From: Sporolactobacillus sp. Y61
Lineage (GTDB): Bacteria > Bacillota > Bacilli > Bacillales > Sporolactobacillaceae
Assembly: GCF_040529185.1 (NCBI RefSeq)
Contig: NZ_CP159510.1
Span: forward strand, 62,001 to 126,000
Direction: 5' to 3'
DNA: 64,000 bases
Below the pieces are notes generated by a model, which saw nothing but the letters and a program-made list of their open reading frames with translations, had not been told where the DNA came from and did not search any database. Made by a program: the position numbers and the translations under genes. Below, one piece after another: positions 43,456-52,423 of the stretch (its first letter is position 1; each line of letters opens with the position of its first letter).

Positions 43456-44937
43456 TTAATCTACGTCTTTCATAAATCCGTGGATCCAGGGAGAAACAAG
43501 ATACAGCACGCCGCTAAGAATGAGTACAATGCCGCCTATAACCAGGAAATACAGGACTTCAGTCTGGCTATTATAAAGCGGAACAACAATTGCATTGATG
43601 GCCTGAGCGGTTGCATCAGACAGCAGCCACAGGCTCATCGTCTGAGCAGCGAATGCCTTCGGTGCCAGTTTCGTCGTGGCCGACAAGCCAATTGGAGACA
43701 GGCACAGTTCTCCGAAAACCACGAGCAGGAAGCTGGCAACCAGCCACAGCGCACTGACTTTAACATCCGTGCCATAGAGAAATCCGGGTAATGCCATAAT
43801 TAGAAACGAAAGACTGGCAAAAAACAGACCAAAAGCAAATTTTTTGGGTGTGTTAGGCTGTCTCTTTCCGAGTTTGAACCAGATATAAGAAAAAATGGGG
43901 GCGAAAATAATGATAAACACTGGATTTAAGGACTGGAACCACGATGAAGGAATGGTGAAATTGCCCAGCGAAAGATCCGTTCTTTCATTTGCAAACGCGG
44001 ACAGGATGACCGCACCCTGCTCTTGAATCATCCAGAAGAAAATCGATGAGAGAAACAGGGGGATATACGCATACAGACGTGGTTTTTCTTCCGGCATGGT
44101 CTTCTCGCTGTGAAGCATTTTGTAGAAGTATCCGATCGGAAGAAGAATAGCAAGAAACGTAATGCCCCAGACGAATCCAGTAGCGCTCACCTTGCCGGCT
44201 GATCCAAGCAGAATCAGAACCACTATCACCAGAACCGCAGCAGCTATCCCGAGAGACATACTTTTTTTCTCGTGGGCGTTCAGCGGGTTAATCGGTGTAC
44301 TGTTGGCCAGCTTCGGATTTCTCTTGCTGTTAATTCCGTAAACGATCAGCCCCAGCGCCATACCGAATGCCGCACAGCTGAAGCCCAGATGGTAATTGTA
44401 ATTCTGGCCAAGTGTTCCGGCAATATAGGGCGCAAGAAATGCACCGATATTAATCCCGGTATAATAAATGCTGAATCCTGCATCTCTGCGGGTGTCATCC
44501 GCCTCATACAGTTTACCAACCGAAGTTGCAATGGTTGGTTTCAGCAGTCCTGTCCCGGCAATAATCAGCGCCATCGAGACGAACAGGGCGGGAACACCTG
44601 CCGGAATCGACAAGGCGATATGCCCGAACATAATAAGGATGCCCCCGTAAAACACCGTACGTCTCATGCCGAGTACCCGGTCGGCAATCCAGCCGCCGGC
44701 AATTCCGGACATGTATACGAGCGCTCCGTAGATACTCATTATCGAAGCTGCCAGCCCCAATGACAGCCCTAACCCACCGTTACTGATCTGGTCATACATG
44801 TAATAGAGAAGGATAGCCCGCATCCCATAATAAGAAAATCGTTCCCATAGTTCTGTAAAGAACAAGGTGAATAAGCCTTTAGGGTGACCGAAAAAATTGC
44901 TATTTGCATCAGCCTGATTGTGGCTGCCTGTATTCAT
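43456..44937 (-). CDS. POT family proton-coupled di/tripeptide transporter
   Basis: 493 residues from ATG 44937 (AGGAG 13 bases upstream; a TTG at 44949 abuts it). About 14 membrane segments. POT signatures: TELWERFSYYGMRAILLYYMY (ExxER motif), GGWIADRVLGMRRTVFYGG, and FSIYYTGINIGAFLAPYIAG (PTR2-1). It imports di- and tripeptides with protons (DtpT type), which PepC could then degrade. Upstream 45003-45044 contains a TCTTCCGG/CCGGAAGA hairpin. Confidence 0.92.
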   Translation of the reverse strand: MNTGSHNQADANSNFFGHPKGLFTLFFTELWERFSYYGMRAILLYYMYDQISNGGLGLSLGLAASIMSIYGALVYMSGIAGGWIADRVLGMRRTVFYGGILIMFGHIALSIPAGVPALFVSMALIIAGTGLLKPTIATSVGKLYEADDTRRDAGFSIYYTGINIGAFLAPYIAGTLGQNYNYHLGFSCAAFGMALGLIVYGINSKRNPKLANSTPINPLNAHEKKSMSLGIAAAVLVIVVLILLGSAGKVSATGFVWGITFLAILLPIGYFYKMLHSEKTMPEEKPRLYAYIPLFLSSIFFWMIQEQGAVILSAFANERTDLSLGNFTIPSSWFQSLNPVFIIIFAPIFSYIWFKLGKRQPNTPKKFAFGLFFASLSFLIMALPGFLYGTDVKVSALWLVASFLLVVFGELCLSPIGLSATTKLAPKAFAAQTMSLWLLSDATAQAINAIVVPLYNSQTEVLYFLVIGGIVLILSGVLYLVSPWIHGFMKDVD

Positions 44938-45360
44938 GATGTCTGTCAAACTCCTTTATCTATAGTATTATTTAGTTGCATGGCGCATCCTGGTATCCGG
45001 TCTCTTCCGGGCAAATAACAGGGAATGCTTGTCCTGCCGGAAGAAAACCGCAGATCTGTTAAAAGATGCGCCGCCCGTGAACGGTAAACTTTCTAAATGA
45101 ATAAAGCCATTCACACCTGACCGATAAAAATTGATGAGAAATGGAGAAAAAATCGAGCGACAGAATGAAATGGATCATAATTTGATAGACCATACTGATA
45201 AGGTAATGAGAAGTAAATTCACTCAATTTATAGTGGTTCGAAAAAGAGGCAGAAAACATGAACGGAACGTAAAAAGTCAAGCAGTTCAGACAAAACACAA
45301 AGCAATAAAGTAAACTTCCATTAGCGCGAACTGTCTGGCCCAACCTGAGGGGAAACTCCT

Positions 45361-45642
45361 TCAATGACAATACCGATAACGCAGACAAAAATTATCTGAT
45401 CTGTGAAGATATTTTCGTCCACAGACGATTGACTGTGGATTTTCTTCATCTTTAATTTTCTCTCCGCGAACACCGCAGACGACTCCCGTTATTTTATGGG
45501 CGTTAGGGTGGTTCTGCTTTATGGCATTTTTTACAGGGAAGTGGGGTAACCCGCTCTTCAGAAAGTCATCGTCCACAGGCCAGTAGAACCAGTTTGGATT
45601 CACGACTGGTGTTATGTTCGATGTTATAGAGGAAAATGCCAT
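45361..45642 (-). pseudogene. Degraded DUF2200-like gene
   Basis: A 93-codon frame starts MAFSS and contains HPNAHKITGVVCGVRGEKIKDEENP, which matches the DUF2200 gene at 57921-58271 ([23 protein letters not shown]). The stretch between the two parts and the C-terminus do not match, so this is a decayed relic. The remaining sequence 44938-45360 carries no gene I can support. Confidence 0.45.
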
Positions 45643-45704
45643 CTGCTTTTCGTATCTGATCTATTTTTCCAAAATGATGTCACTATGAAATATCCCTCAT
45701 TCAC

Positions 45705-46583
45705 CTATTTCCTGTAATCCTTCCTTATAAAAGGCTCTTTTATACATTCGGAAGTGAGCAGCCTGTACTTCTGCGGATGGCGGTAGGCGTTTCCCTGCGT
45801 TTCAAGACTTCTGTACTTCCTGATTTCATCGACAGGAAAATCGGCAATGTAGATTCCCTCTCGTTCCCCGGCTTCAATAATCAGCGTATCTCTGGAAACG
45901 GGTTCGGAAGGTCTGTATGCCATCCCGTCAAACGCAGTGGAATGGCCATTACAGTCGGGCTGACCCATCGGATAGTTAACCGTTGCAATACCCACCATAT
46001 TTTCAAAAGCTCGCGCCCGCAGCTGCGAGATACGGTTAATCTCCATCGGACAGGCATTCGGCACCAGAATAATCTCGGCACCCTTCAGCATCAAAATTCG
46101 CGCGCTTTCCGGAAATTCGCGGTCATAGCAGATCATCGCACCAATCTTTACATTACCCTGCCCGGTGTCTAAATCGACGACGTAAAAATCATCGCCGGCT
46201 GTCAATCTGCATTCGGCACCAAAATCACAGGTGTGTACCTTCGCATAGGTGAGTACCCTGTTCCCTGAACGATCAAACAGGCAGATCGTGTTCCTTGGCA
46301 AAGGCTCGTACTTTTCGAGAAAGGTTATGCCAATTGCCATATTAAGATCCCTCGCAAGCTTTCCGAATGAACCCGTAAATTCACCAGTGGCCGATACTGC
46401 GGTTGCCTTTAATTCATCTATATCTTCCGGTATGTTGTAGCCAACGCTCCACATTTCAGGGAACAGCGCAATATCCGCGCCCATTTTCTTTGCTTTTCTG
46501 CAATATGCTAATCCCTTACGCAGATTGCCATCCATAGTGTCTTCAGGCAGGAGCTGCAATAAAGCGACTTTCAAATTTTTCAT
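45705..46583 (-). CDS. Carbon-nitrogen hydrolase (nitrilase superfamily)
   Basis: 292 residues, AAAAGGAGC site. Catalytic triad: Glu43 in ALFPEMWSVGY, Lys115 in TYAKVHTCDF, Cys152 in GAMICYDREFPES. The C-terminal region with VNYPMGQPDCNGHSTAFDGM and the final ETQGNAYRHPQKY block fits amidases of the N-carbamoylputrescine/omega-amidase group. It hydrolyses a C-N bond in an amide or carbamoyl compound; substrate unknown. Monocistronic. The 670 bp that follow on the right (46584-47200) show no gene. Confidence 0.88.
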   Translation of the reverse strand: MKNLKVALLQLLPEDTMDGNLRKGLAYCRKAKKMGADIALFPEMWSVGYNIPEDIDELKATAVSATGEFTGSFGKLARDLNMAIGITFLEKYEPLPRNTICLFDRSGNRVLTYAKVHTCDFGAECRLTAGDDFYVVDLDTGQGNVKIGAMICYDREFPESARILMLKGAEIILVPNACPMEINRISQLRARAFENMVGIATVNYPMGQPDCNGHSTAFDGMAYRPSEPVSRDTLIIEAGEREGIYIADFPVDEIRKYRSLETQGNAYRHPQKYRLLTSECIKEPFIRKDYRK

Positions 46584-47200
46584 TATCTATTGCTCCTTTT
46601 AATCATGATTCATCTCTGTAAAACAGCATACACCCATATCCAGGCTACGGACTGATTCGCTTAACCGGTTAAAAGTGTCATTTTCAGACTTTGCCTTCAA
46701 GTCTTAAAATCACAGAAGTGGCTGATTTTCGTGCCTTCACTCTTTTGCCTCGACATCAGTACGCACGTCTCTATGTGATAAGAGTTGACAGCAATATGTC
46801 TTTTCCAGCGTTGCTGGTAACAGATCTACAACATTTTGGGCACGATCTGCAGGCAGAAACATAGCAATCGGAGCTCTTCAAAATTCTCAATCAAGGGTTC
46901 TACCATTTAATATATCTTAACTCTGTGAAATTGCTTATTCCTATCCTTTTCCCTTGATACTTTCTTGTGAGACTTAACTCAAATTGCCTAAAATAGGGTG
47001 ATGACAGCCATTAATGCCCAGATTCCAATACCCATATATCCCTTAGAATATTACAGGGGGAACGGGTAACAAAATCATGCTTAGCATCAGCATACTGTAC
47101 CATAGAGCATCATTGAATGTGAAACAAGATAACCCGGGGTATGCCAGCCCGAAGCAATTAAAATGTTCAGAATTTTAATGTGACGCATGATCTTGTTGGT

Positions 47201-47227
47201 TATAATAATATTTGGAGTATATACTCC
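47201..47227 (+). promoter_or_regulatory. Promoter and palindromic operator of the VOC gene
   Basis: TATAAT at 47201-47206 is followed by the perfect palindrome GGAGTATATACTCC at 47214-47227, covering the expected transcription start, so repression by a dimeric regulator is likely. No clear -35 box. Confidence 0.6.
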
Positions 47228-47252
47228 CAATAAAATCAGAGGAGCTGAAAAA

Positions 47253-47663
47253 ATGCAAATTATTCCTTATTTACAGTTGAACGGAAATGCAAGAGAGGCA
47301 ATTGGATTTTACGAAAAGGTATTTCATGCAGAAGTTTTAGCAGTTACTACATTTGGTGAAATGCCTGTTACCGCGGATTTTTCTTTCCCTGAGGATGCAA
47401 AAGACTTCATTTCACACGCTGCGATAAGGGTTGGAGAGTCAGTAATGATGTTTTCAGATACATTCCCAGGTCAACCCGCTCACGAAGGAAACCTGGTGAC
47501 CATTTGTGTCACGTTTGATAATGCAGACAAAGCCCGCCAAATTTTTGGAGCCTTACAGGATGGCGGACAAGTTGAAATGCCACTGTCAGAAACGGGTTTT
47601 AGTCCTGCTTACGGGGTGATTAAAGATAAATTCGGTGTAACCTTCCAAATTTACACTGAATAA
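47253..47663 (+). CDS. VOC superfamily (PhnB/glyoxalase-like) protein
   Basis: 136 residues from ATG 47253 with AGAGGAG; the longer in-frame reading crosses the operator and is excluded. Two beta-alpha-beta-beta-beta modules: YLQLNGNAREAIGFYEKVFHAEV and LVTICVTFDNADKARQIFGAL, ending in YGVIKDKFGVTFQIYTE. PhnB-like members have poor metal sites and unclear activity; roles in detoxification or antibiotic sequestration are known in the superfamily. Controlled by a palindromic operator. Confidence 0.85.
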   Translation: MQIIPYLQLNGNAREAIGFYEKVFHAEVLAVTTFGEMPVTADFSFPEDAKDFISHAAIRVGESVMMFSDTFPGQPAHEGNLVTICVTFDNADKARQIFGALQDGGQVEMPLSETGFSPAYGVIKDKFGVTFQIYTE

Positions 47664-47857
47664 TATCAAGGTTAGTACATGTGATAACAGTAGAAAAGCG
47701 GCTTTGCACAAATGACAAAGTCATCTTTTAAGCTGGCTCCATTTTCCCACAAAATCGACTGCAAACTATTAGCATACTTTTCTTCTCAAAACAAATAAGA
47801 ACCGGGGAAGGATGCTCAATTTCTTCGCCAGTTCCTATTAGCGAATCCAACAGATAC

Positions 47858-47898
47858 AAAAAAATCGATCCAAAACACAAACGATGTGCGAAGGATCG
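47858..47898 (-). terminator. Orphan terminator-like hairpin
   Basis: CGATCC (47866-47871)/GGATCG (47893-47898) with seven T on the minus strand. No minus-strand gene ends here; 47664-48280 otherwise shows nothing. Confidence 0.35.
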
Positions 47899-48280
47899 GC
47901 TTTTAAACATTTGTCTATCATTTTCATCCTCTATAGCGGATTATTGACCGCCTTGTTCCCCCCATAAATCACGCACTTGAAAGTCACAATAATCCCCCAA
48001 CAGTTCCGGCTATTTCTTTGCTGTTATCTGCTGATCATGGGCCACTAGTCATAACGGCAGGGTATTTGATGTCGAATTATGTCGATTCTTGCTTTTTCGT
48101 AAAATCCCAATGCCCTTTTAGGCATTTCGGCCGTGTTCATCAAACGGTCACATTTTGTACACTAGTACTAAACCAAACTTCATCCTTCTTCACTGACTGT
48201 TTCTTCTAAAAACACATCACGTTTTTGCATTTCCTGATCATCAATCCTATTGAACAGCCCTCTATTCTGAAGGTGATAAA

Positions 48281-49771
48281 ATGAGAGTAAACATGGGCTC
48301 CGGCTCAGCCGGCGAGACACAAACCTACGATGCCGAGGGACTGATCGCAGCCGCCGAAGCACGTGCCAGACACTATCAAACGTTACGGGATCAATTCCAT
48401 AGCTTACGCACCGCATTCCAGCAAATCGCCGGACTCGGCTCCGATTTCCAGGGTATGGGTGCGGATGCGATTAAAGAATTTTATGCCGCTCAAGTCACTG
48501 TCGCCGATAGCTGGCTGCGGCTGATTGACAAGAAGATTGCCTATTTCCAGGGCGTTGCCGGGACCATTGAGGATAAGCATCTTGGCGGAGACACAAAGAT
48601 TCATGTATCTTTTCTGAACGAGGACTTGTCAGTCGGTCACGCACGCTCCAAAGAAATGGTGCGCGAGCAGCGTGAGGACATTGCCAGGATCCTAAGCAGC
48701 ATCTCTGATCTTGTACCGATCCATGTCTTTTCCAACCACGACGTCGATCAGGCCTTAGACGCTGCCGATAAAAAGCGTGCACAAACAGCGCTCGATGTTC
48801 AAGACCTGGACCAGTCTCTGACCAGCGAATACCGGCAAATCAGTGAAGATCTGCCGCACATCCAGGCACTGTATGAAGCACTGATCCAATCGACCCGCCA
48901 GGGCGCAGACGTGCTGCCGATGCATTTCAATGCAACCACCTATTATGACAGCAAAGCTTATCAACTTGAGGAGAATAGGACAAAGGAAACATATCTTTAC
49001 CTTAATTACAAGGCTCAGCAAAAAGCAAAGTACCACCGGTTAAGGGGCAAAACAGCTTTTCCCGCTGACCGTCCAGCAGCAAAAAAATTGAAACCAAAAT
49101 TAAGGCTTTACGTGAATAAAGCAATAGAAGACCATAAAAAAGGAAAAATCAGCAAAAAAACACTTGATTCCATTCTGTCCGGAATTCTTAATACAGGGAC
49201 CGCTTTTATACAAAATTCTATTGAAACAAAACTAACCAATAAAGTTTCAAAACAAATCGCTTCTTCTGTAATCACATGGATACAGAAGAATACGACTCAT
49301 TTTGTAGATCGCGGTTTGGTTGGTGCCACAATTACTGGAGGAACAACCACCATTCGTGAAGCGCCTGCCTTATTAAGCAGTGCAATTAGAACCGGCGCCA
49401 TCTATGGTGTGCCAGTCGTGGGTTCTGCAATAGACTTTACAGTACAATTGTACCGTGGCGAAGATACCAAAGACGCCGCAATCAAAACCGGGGGTCATGT
49501 TGGAGCAGGGATGGTTGGTGCTGCAATTGGATCGGCAATTCCTATTCCAATTTTTGGATCAGCTGCTGGATTTGCTATAGGTGTCACTGCTTCTATGGCT
49601 TTTGATTGGTTATATGATCATAAAGACGATATTGCTCATCAATTAAAGAAATTAAGCGAAGACGCAGCTCATATAAAAAAGAAAGTTGTTCACTCAATAA
49701 TGGACAATGGTAAAGAAGTTGGTGAAGCAGTCTCTGGTTTCTTTGGGAACTTAGGTTCTGCATTCAATTGA
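48281..49771 (+). CDS. LXG-domain polymorphic toxin with glycine-rich C-terminus
   Basis: 496 residues, GAAGGTGAT site. Residues 1-210 form the helical LXG secretion domain (DAEGLIAAAEARARHYQTLR, later FQGMGADAIKEFYAAQ) recognised by the type VII secretion system. The C-terminal part has a small-residue, glycine-zipper-like hydrophobic region (GGHVGAGMVGAAIGSAIPIP, IFGSAAGFAIGVTASMAF). That architecture matches membrane-depolarising LXG toxins such as TelE of streptococci. The next gene encodes a membrane protein suited to be its immunity factor. No WXG100-type partner is seen upstream. Confidence 0.85.
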   Translation: MRVNMGSGSAGETQTYDAEGLIAAAEARARHYQTLRDQFHSLRTAFQQIAGLGSDFQGMGADAIKEFYAAQVTVADSWLRLIDKKIAYFQGVAGTIEDKHLGGDTKIHVSFLNEDLSVGHARSKEMVREQREDIARILSSISDLVPIHVFSNHDVDQALDAADKKRAQTALDVQDLDQSLTSEYRQISEDLPHIQALYEALIQSTRQGADVLPMHFNATTYYDSKAYQLEENRTKETYLYLNYKAQQKAKYHRLRGKTAFPADRPAAKKLKPKLRLYVNKAIEDHKKGKISKKTLDSILSGILNTGTAFIQNSIETKLTNKVSKQIASSVITWIQKNTTHFVDRGLVGATITGGTTTIREAPALLSSAIRTGAIYGVPVVGSAIDFTVQLYRGEDTKDAAIKTGGHVGAGMVGAAIGSAIPIPIFGSAAGFAIGVTASMAFDWLYDHKDDIAHQLKKLSEDAAHIKKKVVHSIMDNGKEVGEAVSGFFGNLGSAFN

Positions 49772-49788
49772 AAACAGGAAGTGAAAAA

Positions 49789-50319
49789 ATGGCACGTCGA
49801 CTCATTCCTTTTTATCGAGAAATGGGCAAAAACAATCCGGGATTTACGCTCTTTTTGGATACAAACTCCGGCAAAGTTTACAAAGCATACCATAAAAAAG
49901 TGAATCAGCTGATCTATTGGGTAGCCTTTGTACTGGTTCTTGCTTTGCTGAGAAGCATCCAACCGCTGAACCTGCTCACGGACACCCCACTTGCTTTGTC
50001 CATTCTGCTCCTTTTAGAATTAACAATCAGTTTTTTTATTGGTTATAAACTTTATAAATCCTACTATTTTAAAGAATTAAAAGAAGTATTTTTTGACCAG
50101 ACGATGCTTCAGGAGTACATCATTTCCGGTAAACGTATGCTTAAAATTGATTTGATTGCTACTGTTAGTTCATTTGTCGTTTTTGCGCTCGCTTTAGCAT
50201 TGTTTTTACTCACCTATTGGATTATTTGGTACCTATTATCATTCCTGATGCTTGTACTTACTGACTATATGTTATGCAGCTTCTCTCGAGATCGATTTAA
50301 ACTGTACAAACGCGGGTGA
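49789..50319 (+). CDS. Candidate membrane immunity protein for the LXG toxin
   Basis: 176 residues from ATG 49789 (AGGAAG site); an in-frame TTG overlaps the toxin stop codon. Four hydrophobic segments in two pairs (about 45-60, 68-85 and 130-150, 152-170). It begins 17 bp after the toxin gene. Immunity proteins against membrane-acting LXG toxins (TipE for TelE) are integral membrane proteins, so this assignment follows from position and topology, not from a recognised family. Confidence 0.6.
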   Translation: MARRLIPFYREMGKNNPGFTLFLDTNSGKVYKAYHKKVNQLIYWVAFVLVLALLRSIQPLNLLTDTPLALSILLLLELTISFFIGYKLYKSYYFKELKEVFFDQTMLQEYIISGKRMLKIDLIATVSSFVVFALALALFLLTYWIIWYLLSFLMLVLTDYMLCSFSRDRFKLYKRG

Positions 50320-50376
50320 CCCATTAACCACACCATTGGTTAACAAATACTTTGAAAAAAAAGGAGAAATCACGAC

Positions 50377-50670
50377 ATGAAGGTATTGCCTATCGGAAGT
50401 GTCGTTCGTCTGAAGAATGGCGATGTCAAACTGATGATTTTAAACCGAGCACCCCTTTACAATAAAAATGGAGTCATTGGATACTTTGACTATTCAGCTT
50501 GTATCTATCCAACCGGTAAAGTTGAGGAACAGGTCTATTTCTTTAATCATGAAAATATAGAAGAAATCTATTTCAAAGGTTACATAGATGAAGAAGAGGA
50601 ATTATTTCAAAAACAATATCAGTTGAAAATGAAAGACATCCCCTATGAAAGGTTTCTAATAGAGGGGTAA
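50377..50670 (+). CDS. DUF4176 domain protein
   Basis: 97 residues with AAAAGGAGAAA upstream. The pattern LPIGSVVRLKNGDVKLMILNR ... YFDYSACIYPTGK ... YFFNHENIEEIYFKGY ... EEEELFQ is the DUF4176 family, regularly encoded in type VII secretion effector loci. A helper role in toxin export or folding is suspected but not shown. It follows the immunity candidate by 57 bp. Confidence 0.8.
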   Translation: MKVLPIGSVVRLKNGDVKLMILNRAPLYNKNGVIGYFDYSACIYPTGKVEEQVYFFNHENIEEIYFKGYIDEEEELFQKQYQLKMKDIPYERFLIEG

Positions 50671-50831
50671 TTTTTAGAATTTACAGATATTAACATATTT
50701 ATGGCCAACAGATTCGCTTAAAGATCCAGTAGATGCAGGTAAATACAGTTTGCGAATTTATCAACCTAATCCTTATTTCTTATCCTTATTTCTTAAAAAA
50801 CTTCGACAGATACAGTTAATCACTTTTACCG

Positions 50832-51048
50832 ATGCGTCATGTGTCGAAAAAAGACACACAGCCCATCAATCATCTGCCGGTAAACGCAACCAAAGCGACG
50901 ATCCTAGATCAGGAAATTCAGTATGGCATACGTGACGGCGCAAAAGACGCGGTTAAAGACACCGTCATGGGCTTATGGGAGGCAGCAACAAATCCGGTTG
51001 AGACGCTCAAAGGCACTTGGCACGCAGTGACCCACCCAATTCAAACGG
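50832..51048 (+). pseudogene. LXG toxin middle segment, copy 1 (truncated by transposons)
   Basis: Reads VSKKDTQPINHLPVNATKAT, ILDQEIQYGIRDGAKDAVKD, TVMGLWEAATNPVETLKGTW, HAVTHPIQT, then runs into 26 bp of an IS21 end and the IS30 element. It has no secretion domain. The 64 codons are nearly identical to copy 2 at 55632. Just upstream (50700-50830) the sequence includes DSLKDPVDAGKYSLRIYQPN in one frame, which looks like the end of yet another toxin. Confidence 0.75.
50840..50858. repeat. Hairpin at the start of LXG cassette copy 1
   Basis: TGTGTC-7-GACACA palindrome; the same hairpin begins copy 2 at 55632-55648, where homology between the cassettes also begins. Confidence 0.6.
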
Positions 51049-51074
51049 TGTATTTGTCAACTGAAAAATCCCCC
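51049..51074. mobile_element. Relic IS21 left end
   Basis: These 26 bp are identical to the left end of the complete IS21 at 52337-52362 (TGTATTTGTCAACTGAAAAA then TCCCCC). The rest of that older copy is gone; the IS30 element follows about 15 bp later. Confidence 0.8.
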
Positions 51075-51087
51075 GGATTTAAAATCT

Positions 51088-52241
51088 AAGTGCAACACAT
51101 CAAGATTACACAAATAGGCCATGGAGACCTAAACTTAAAGTGGCAAAACTCTAAAGAAAGGAAATCTCCATGACCCAATCTAAGAATAGCACTGCCGAGC
51201 ATTACCAACAACTCACACCAGAAGAAAGAAGCGCAATTGAAGCGTATTTGAACGCTGGTAAGTCAAAAGCCGAAATCAGCCGTCTGCTTCATCGCAGTCG
51301 CAGTACCATCTCTCGCGAAATCAGGCGGGGCAGGGTTCAACAGCGTAATTATGACTACCTCTTTGTCTATCGATACTACGCTGACACCAGCCAGCTCTTT
51401 CATGAACGGGCCCGTCAAAAGTGCCATTCTAAGGGCTTAGAAGAACGCTGCTGGTTGTTCTTCAAGATGTTCACAAAGGCGCTCAAACGGCGTCCGCGGA
51501 TTGAAAGTGTGGACAGTTATATCCATGTCTTCAAACAGGCGCATCCAGACAAGCCCTGTCCATCAACGCCGACCGTTTACCGCTACATTGATCAAGGCCG
51601 GTTAGGCGTGAAGAACATTGATCTGCCGGCCAAACTGAGGCGTCATGTGAAAGCCAGTCACCACAATCATTCACGTAAGAATCAGCGCCTGGCTGGCACC
51701 TCAATTGAAGAACGGTCAGACGTCATCAACGACCGGAAACGCTTTGGCGACTGGGAAGGTGATCTGGTTAAAGGCAAGCGCCGGGCCAGTGAACCAGCTC
51801 TCCTGACGTTAACTGAACGACAGTTACGTTATGAACTGATTGTGAAGATTCCCGACTACCACGCTGACACCTGTTTGAAGTATCTTCAAAACGTTGTCGA
51901 CAAGCAGCCTGAGCTCTTTAAGACCATCACCTTTGACAACGGTTCTGAGTTCAAACTCTTAGATCAAGTCAAGGGCCCTCAGGTCTACTTTGCCCACCCT
52001 TATTCACCCTGGGAACGAGGCAGTAACGAGAACCAGAACGGTCTGATCCGGGAGTACATCCCTAAAGGCCAGTCACTACGTGGCTTCTCTAAAGATGCTA
52101 TTGCTCAGGTTCAAGAGGCACTGAATCAGAAACACCGCAAGGCGCTCAGCTATGCTAGCGCCGCCGAGCTTATTGAGGCCGCGCTGGCAAGCTAGCTCAC
52201 GGCCTGACTCCATGGTTGTTGCGCTTGATTTGACATTCCGG
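51088..52241 (+). mobile_element. IS30-family insertion sequence
   Basis: One transposase gene flanked by imperfect inverted repeats that share ATCAAG and CCATGGAG (left about 51099-51130, right about 52207-52232). Exact ends could not be fixed by eye. Confidence 0.75.
51170..52195 (+). CDS. IS30 family transposase
   Basis: 341 residues with a GAAAGGAAA site. N-terminal HTH (LTPEERSAIEAYLNAGKSK; AEISRLLHRSRSTISREIRR) and a DDE integrase-type core: FGDWEGDLVKG (first Asp), FDNGSEF (second Asp), SPWERGSNENQNGLIREYIP (catalytic Glu). Intact and full length, so the element may be active. It sits inside LXG cassette copy 1. Confidence 0.95.
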   Translation: MTQSKNSTAEHYQQLTPEERSAIEAYLNAGKSKAEISRLLHRSRSTISREIRRGRVQQRNYDYLFVYRYYADTSQLFHERARQKCHSKGLEERCWLFFKMFTKALKRRPRIESVDSYIHVFKQAHPDKPCPSTPTVYRYIDQGRLGVKNIDLPAKLRRHVKASHHNHSRKNQRLAGTSIEERSDVINDRKRFGDWEGDLVKGKRRASEPALLTLTERQLRYELIVKIPDYHADTCLKYLQNVVDKQPELFKTITFDNGSEFKLLDQVKGPQVYFAHPYSPWERGSNENQNGLIREYIPKGQSLRGFSKDAIAQVQEALNQKHRKALSYASAAELIEAALAS

Positions 52242-52251
52242 GTTGAAAAAA

Positions 52252-52336
52252 ATGATTAATAATAGATTATTTTTTAATCCTAATTGGAGTATGGAAGACA
52301 TAAGTAAGTATTCTGAGATTGCTTACAATGATTTAT
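52252..52336 (+). pseudogene. C-terminal toxin domain, first part (split by IS21)
   Basis: Reads MINNRLFFNPNWSMEDISKY SEIAYNDL and is cut by IS21 at the target duplication ATTTAT (52331-52336). Joined to 54898-55040 the frame continues without a stop. The start codon is probably internal to the original toxin gene, whose 5' part was lost through the IS30 event. Confidence 0.7.
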
Positions 52337-52423
52337 TGTATTTGTCAACTGAAAAATCCCCCATATAGTCATTTAAAATTCCCCCACCCAACTTATTAAG
52401 CTCATGGGGGAATGGGATAGAGT

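Noticed and set aside
45059..45388. 109-codon minus-strand frame upstream of the DUF2200 relic
   Set aside because: Aromatic-rich composition, no ribosome site and no domain; probably non-coding.
47728..47910. 60-codon minus-strand frame after the VOC gene
   Set aside because: It overlaps the orphan terminator hairpin and has no ribosome site or recognisable domain.
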